DNA of 9,789 bases from Methanobacteriota archaeon (GTDB lineage: Archaea > Thermoplasmatota > Thermoplasmata > RBG-16-68-12). Position 1 is the first letter of the stretch. Every line of letters begins with the position of its first letter. The notes under the pieces were generated by a model. It ran no database searches. It was not told where the DNA came from and saw only the letters and a program-made list of their open reading frames with translations. The DNA lies in the NCBI GenBank assembly GCA_005878995.1, contig VBME01000052.1, forward strand, positions 1 through 9,789, written 5' to 3'. Shown here in pieces: positions 7,257 through 9,789 of this stretch. Position numbers and translations under genes: made by a program.

Positions 7257-8348
7257 TCATGCCTCTCCGAGCGCCGCAGGGGCAGCGACCGTAGTGGGGA
7301 CGGCGGCTTGGGCCAACGCGCGCCGGCTCCGAGGATCGAGGACGTCCCGAAGGCCGTCTCCGAGCAGGCTGAATGCGAGGACCGTCACGAAGATCGCGCC
7401 TCCGGCCGCGAGAATCGTCCAGGGCGCGATTCCCATCAGGTTCTGCGTCTGATAATACTCCACCATGTTTCCCCACTCGGGGACATCGAGCGGAACGCCA
7501 ATCCCGATGAAGGAAATCGTCGAGAAGGTCACCAGCACGGTCCCGACGTCAAGGGTATAGTAGACGGTGACCGGCTCCAGGATGTTCCGAATGACGTGGC
7601 GAATCAAAATCCGCAGGTCGGATAGCCCGGCGGCTTTAGCCGCCGTGACATAGGGCTGATGCTTCACGACCAGAACCTCCCCGCGGACAAGCCGGACATA
7701 GTATGGCCACCAAGTAAGCAGAATCGCGAGGACCGTGGGGAGGGTGCCCCGGCCCAATGTCGCTGCGATGGCGAGGGCAAGCACGAGGCTCGGAAATGCC
7801 AGAAAGATGTCGGTGAGGCGCAAGATCGCCACCGAGATGGCACCCTTGATGGTCCTCGGCTGGTCCCAATAGCCAGCCACGAGGCCAAGGCTTCCGCCGA
7901 GAAGGGCCGCGAACGCCGTCACGACAAAGCCGATCGCCAAGTCGAGAGGGAGGGCCGCCATCACACGGGACAACATGTCGCGGCCGAGATTGTCTGTCCC
8001 GAGCAGGTGCTCAGTCGAAGGGGGGAGGGTACAGGTTGGATAGGAATAGTTTCCCGTAGTAACAATCCGAGTCGGACAGGGGGAAGGGTAGTAGTTCGGG
8101 CCGTACGGGAGGATCGAAACCGGATGTCCGACCAAGGCTTGGCCAATCGGCGGCAGAAGGACGACGAGGACGGCCACTGACACGATGATGACAACCATCA
8201 CGAAACCGACTAGGGTTAACGGGTTCGCCCTCATGATTCGGAGGAATCCGCGCAAACCGGAGCGCAAGTGCCTAAGCTGCGAGGTCAACCACTTTCGCTT
8301 GCGAGATAGCCAGCCGGCTGGTTGGGTGGCCCGCGCATCGCCGGCCAT
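7257..8348 (-). CDS. oppC: Peptide ABC importer permease OppC/DppC-like
   Basis: This is one of the two channel subunits (363 residues). The basic cytoplasmic N-terminus is followed by membrane helix 1 (about 44-66), then an outer loop, then the family motif HLLGTDNLGRDMLSR (114-128) and five further helices. The EAA-type coupling loop is AAKAAGLSDLRILIRH (236-251), which contacts an ATPase. The C-terminal motif LGDGLRDVLDPR (329-340) is typical of OppC. The outer loop (75-112) looks longer than usual and carries Cys91 and Cys106 plus one sequon at Asn100, so a disulfide is possible. A short Ala-rich tail follows residue 341. The ATG at 8348-8346 directly abuts the oppB TGA (8351-8349). The Shine-Dalgarno is weak, so translation probably depends on coupling to oppB. 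Confidence 0.94.
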   Translation of the reverse strand: MAGDARATQPAGWLSRKRKWLTSQLRHLRSGLRGFLRIMRANPLTLVGFVMVVIIVSVAVLVVLLPPIGQALVGHPVSILPYGPNYYPSPCPTRIVTTGNYSYPTCTLPPSTEHLLGTDNLGRDMLSRVMAALPLDLAIGFVVTAFAALLGGSLGLVAGYWDQPRTIKGAISVAILRLTDIFLAFPSLVLALAIAATLGRGTLPTVLAILLTWWPYYVRLVRGEVLVVKHQPYVTAAKAAGLSDLRILIRHVIRNILEPVTVYYTLDVGTVLVTFSTISFIGIGVPLDVPEWGNMVEYYQTQNLMGIAPWTILAAGGAIFVTVLAFSLLGDGLRDVLDPRSRRALAQAAVPTTVAAPAALGEA

Positions 8349-9374
8349 TCAGCGCCACTCTACCCGGGGGTCGAGGAGGCCGTAAAGCACGTCCGCAACC
8401 AGGTTCGCGAGGACGACGCCGACCGCGAAAACAATGACAATGCCGATGGTCTCCGCGAATTCGTACCCGATGATTGCGTTGAAGGCGTACGTACCGATCC
8501 CCGGCCACCGGAAAATGTTTTCAATGACCACGGTTCCCGACAGAAGCCCCCCCGCGGCAATGCCGAGGACCGTGGTCGTCGAGATCAGGGAATTTCGGAG
8601 GGCGTGACGATAGAGCACCCAGAAGTTCGTGAGACCTTTCATGCGAGCGGTCTTGACGAAATCCATGGGTAGGATCTCAAGCATCGAACCGCGCGTCATC
8701 CGGGTGGCGATGCCCATGTTCAAGAACGCGAGGGCCGTCGCGGGGAGGATCAGGTGAAGGATCGCGTCCGCGAGCGCGCCGGGATCGAGACGGAGCATCG
8801 CGTCGATTACGGACATATGAACAATCTCCCAACCAGGCGGTTTCGCGCTGCTGAAATCGCCCGTGTATGGCAGACCGAGCGCGGGTCCGACAACGATTGC
8901 AAGGATGAGGCCTCCGAGATACGTCGGCGTGGCCCAGCCGCTCAAATAGAACGTGCGGACCAGGTGATCCGGCCAGCGACCGGCTCCGTTGGCGGCGACG
9001 ACTCCTAGCGGAATCCCCAGCACGACCATCAAGAGGAGGGACGCAAAGACGAGCTCGAGCGTCTCGGGGAAAGCGCGGAGGATCGAGGGCAGGACCGGCT
9101 GTTGAACGGAGTTCGTCCCCCAATTGCCAGAAATGAGGTTCTGGAGATAGGTTGTGTATTGGACCGAGAGCGGTTTGTCGAATCCGAATGTAACAACGCA
9201 CGCCTGGACTGCCCCGGGAGTCCGGGCCTTGGTCCACGCTGCGCAAGGATTTGGCACGGCGACATGCGTGAAGAAGAAGGTGATTGTGACAACGCCGAAG
9301 AGGACGGGTACGAGCTGGAGCAGGCGCTTCCCGACGAAAATAACCAAATCGCTACGGTTTCGACCCAAAGACAA
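8349..9374 (-). CDS. oppB: Peptide ABC importer permease OppB/DppB-like
   Basis: This is the first gene of the operon and the other channel subunit (341 residues, normal for the family). Helix 1 (about 18-38, in KRLLQLVPVLFGV and what follows) leads to an outer loop with Cys44 and Cys59. Further helices lie near 106-128, 140-165, 205-224, 266-285 and 308-333. The EAA-type loop is DFVKTARMKGLTNFW (238-252), and VIENIFRWPGIGTYAF (283-298) and LYGLLDPR (330-337) are family signatures. I place the start at TTG 9374-9372: GAGG (9383-9380) lies five bases upstream, and an in-frame TGA at 9377-9375 immediately before it rules out any longer product. TTG 9368 would give a protein two residues shorter. 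The gene is divergent from rpo7 and probably has the operon's only promoter. Confidence 0.93.
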   Translation of the reverse strand: MSLGRNRSDLVIFVGKRLLQLVPVLFGVVTITFFFTHVAVPNPCAAWTKARTPGAVQACVVTFGFDKPLSVQYTTYLQNLISGNWGTNSVQQPVLPSILRAFPETLELVFASLLLMVVLGIPLGVVAANGAGRWPDHLVRTFYLSGWATPTYLGGLILAIVVGPALGLPYTGDFSSAKPPGWEIVHMSVIDAMLRLDPGALADAILHLILPATALAFLNMGIATRMTRGSMLEILPMDFVKTARMKGLTNFWVLYRHALRNSLISTTTVLGIAAGGLLSGTVVIENIFRWPGIGTYAFNAIIGYEFAETIGIVIVFAVGVVLANLVADVLYGLLDPRVEWR

Positions 9375-9398
9375 TCAATCCTCGAGCTTGCGATTCAT
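9375..9398 (-). CDS. Possible seven-codon leader ORF (MNRKLED) before oppB
   Basis: ATG at 9398-9396 opens a seven-codon frame ending with TGA at 9377-9375, directly abutting the oppB TTG in the same frame. GGGAG (9412-9408) lies nine bases upstream of the ATG. It may be a translated leader that delivers ribosomes to oppB, or a chance ORF. It is too short for homology to help, and it has no recognisable function. Confidence 0.2.
   Translation of the reverse strand: MNRKLED
9380..9383 (-). promoter_or_regulatory. Ribosome binding site of oppB
   Basis: GAGG on the - strand lies five bases before TTG 9374. It sits inside a seven-codon mini-ORF that ends one codon before that start, so it is short but decisive for start choice. 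Confidence 0.55.
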
Positions 9399-9454
9399 GC
9401 CTTGTTTCTCCCTGCTCGGGCGTCCGGAATCATGCGAGCCCTGTTCCTGCGCAT
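9395..9454 (-). CDS. Possible 19-residue Arg-rich leader ORF upstream of oppB
   Basis: ATG at 9454-9452 opens a 19-codon ORF (six Arg) whose TGA (9397-9395) overlaps the ATG of the next mini-ORF as ATGA. If the promoter at 9494-9505 is real, it would be the first ORF on the oppB transcript. No good Shine-Dalgarno is visible. Chance is a strong alternative in GC-rich DNA. Confidence 0.12.
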   Translation of the reverse strand: MRRNRARMIPDARAGRNKA

Positions 9455-9493
9455 CCGAACTGGCACAACTTGTCGTGGTAACTTGGGAGGCCG

Positions 9494-9505
9494 CATAAAC
9501 TTACG
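9494..9505 (-). promoter_or_regulatory. Probable BRE/TATA promoter of the oppBCDF operon
   Basis: On the - strand the sequence reads CGTAAG then TTTATG (9505 down to 9494), the best TATA-like element upstream of oppB. Transcription would begin near 9470, giving an unusually long leader of about 95 bases before TTG 9374. It is weaker than the other promoters in the window. Confidence 0.4.
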
Positions 9506-9550
9506 GAAGTATCGTACCCGGTTTCTACTCGGCTCCTCGCTGACTTCCGT
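9503..9550. repeat. 8-bp inverted repeat between the divergent oppB and rpo7 promoters
   Basis: ACGGAAGT at 9503-9510 and ACTTCCGT at 9543-9550 are perfect reverse complements, 40 bases centre to centre. The proximal arm overlaps the putative BRE of the oppB promoter. This could be a split operator or a chance match. Confidence 0.35.
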
Positions 9551-9607
9551 GGTCCGGTTGGTGAGGTGCTGCAGTCTCGCGGCTGGACGGACACTCCTCA
9601 GCGGGCT

Positions 9608-9620
9608 AAAGTCCTAAATA
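9608..9620 (+). promoter_or_regulatory. Archaeal BRE/TATA promoter of rpo7
   Basis: AAAG (9608-9611) followed by TCC and TAAATA (9615-9620) is the same pattern as before hppA and the binding-protein gene. The ATG is 38 bases from the box start, so the leader would be about 5-13 bases with no Shine-Dalgarno, suggesting nearly leaderless translation. Confidence 0.65.
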
Positions 9621-9652
9621 CGAGGACCCTTCTCGCCACCCCGCCGGTTTTC

Positions 9653-9789
9653 ATGTACCAACGGGTCCAGCGGGAGGACACCGTCCGGATCCCGCCGGAG
9701 CGGCTCGGCGAGGACATCGATGCGGTCGCGCGGGAACTCACGCGCACGACCCTGGAAGGCAAGATCGGGGCCGACAAGACCCTGACCTT
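9653..9789 (+). CDS. rpo7: DNA-directed RNA polymerase subunit Rpo7 (RpoE'), N-terminal part
   Basis: Rpo7 pairs with Rpo4 to form the stalk of the archaeal RNA polymerase, which aids promoter opening and binds emerging RNA. Only the first 45 codons are present before the window ends; the full protein is usually about 180-190 residues. The N-terminus matches the family closely: MYQRVQREDTVRIPPE (1-16) is followed by RLGED, an acidic and basic helix, and LEGKIG (34-39). This is the tip domain that docks on the polymerase core. ATG 9653 is the start because the family begins exactly there and the TATA box at 9615-9620 is well spaced. The gene is divergent from the oppBCDF operon. Its presence is the strongest single sign that the DNA is archaeal. 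Confidence 0.9.
   Translation, partial: MYQRVQREDTVRIPPERLGEDIDAVARELTRTTLEGKIGADKTLT

Noticed and set aside
9375..9398. oppB truly starting at ATG 9398 with an in-frame TGA read through or caused by a sequence error
   Set aside because: OppB proteins normally begin shortly before the first helix, and TTG 9374 with GAGG gives a normal-length protein, so no recoding or frameshift is needed.
1..9789. tRNA, rRNA, CRISPR array, insertion sequence or attachment site
   Set aside because: I saw no regularly spaced repeats, transposase motifs or cloverleaf-like segments. Almost all of the sequence is accounted for by eight protein genes.

Overview
The window reads as a stretch of an archaeal chromosome with high GC content (about 60% by eye). 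The evidence is an archaeal-type cofactor-independent phosphoglycerate mutase (ApgM) at the left edge, an archaeal RNA polymerase stalk subunit (Rpo7/RpoE') at the right edge, and BRE/TATA-type promoter elements with short leaders in front of the intact genes. The exact lineage cannot be fixed from the sequence. A GC-rich uncultured Thermoplasmatota-like euryarchaeon is my guess and is inference only.

Layout, left to right: (1) + strand, the 3' part of apgM (bases 1-635). (2) + strand, hppA, a complete membrane-bound proton-pumping pyrophosphatase (737-2872) with its own TATA box. (3) + strand, a large membrane-anchored substrate-binding protein of the peptide/nickel ABC family (2981-4918), with its own TATA box, a clear Shine-Dalgarno and a TTG start. 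(4) A 64-base convergent gap with no obvious terminator. (5) - strand, a compact operon read from right to left, oppB (9374-8349), oppC (8348-7257), oppD (7207-6062) and oppF (6065-4983), with stop/start junctions that touch or overlap at two of three borders. (6) A 278-base divergent intergenic region with a probable oppB promoter, two tiny possible leader ORFs, an 8-bp inverted repeat and the rpo7 promoter. (7) + strand, the first 45 codons of rpo7.

Functionally, the five ABC genes form one complete importer. The binding protein captures ligand outside the cell, OppB and OppC form the channel, and OppD and OppF hydrolyse ATP. The family suggests oligopeptides or dipeptides, but the ligand cannot be read from sequence. 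Unusually, the binding protein is on the opposite strand, under its own promoter and convergent with the rest of the system. HppA hydrolyses the pyrophosphate released by biosynthesis and pumps protons. ApgM interconverts 2-phosphoglycerate and 3-phosphoglycerate in glycolysis/gluconeogenesis.

I found no mobile element, CRISPR array, RNA gene or clearly new multi-gene system. The points most worth a second look are small ones: the degenerate C-loop of OppF, the equal cysteine spacing in the outer loops of OppB and OppC, the insertion in OppD, the oppB leader with stacked mini-ORFs, and the shared promoter grammar.
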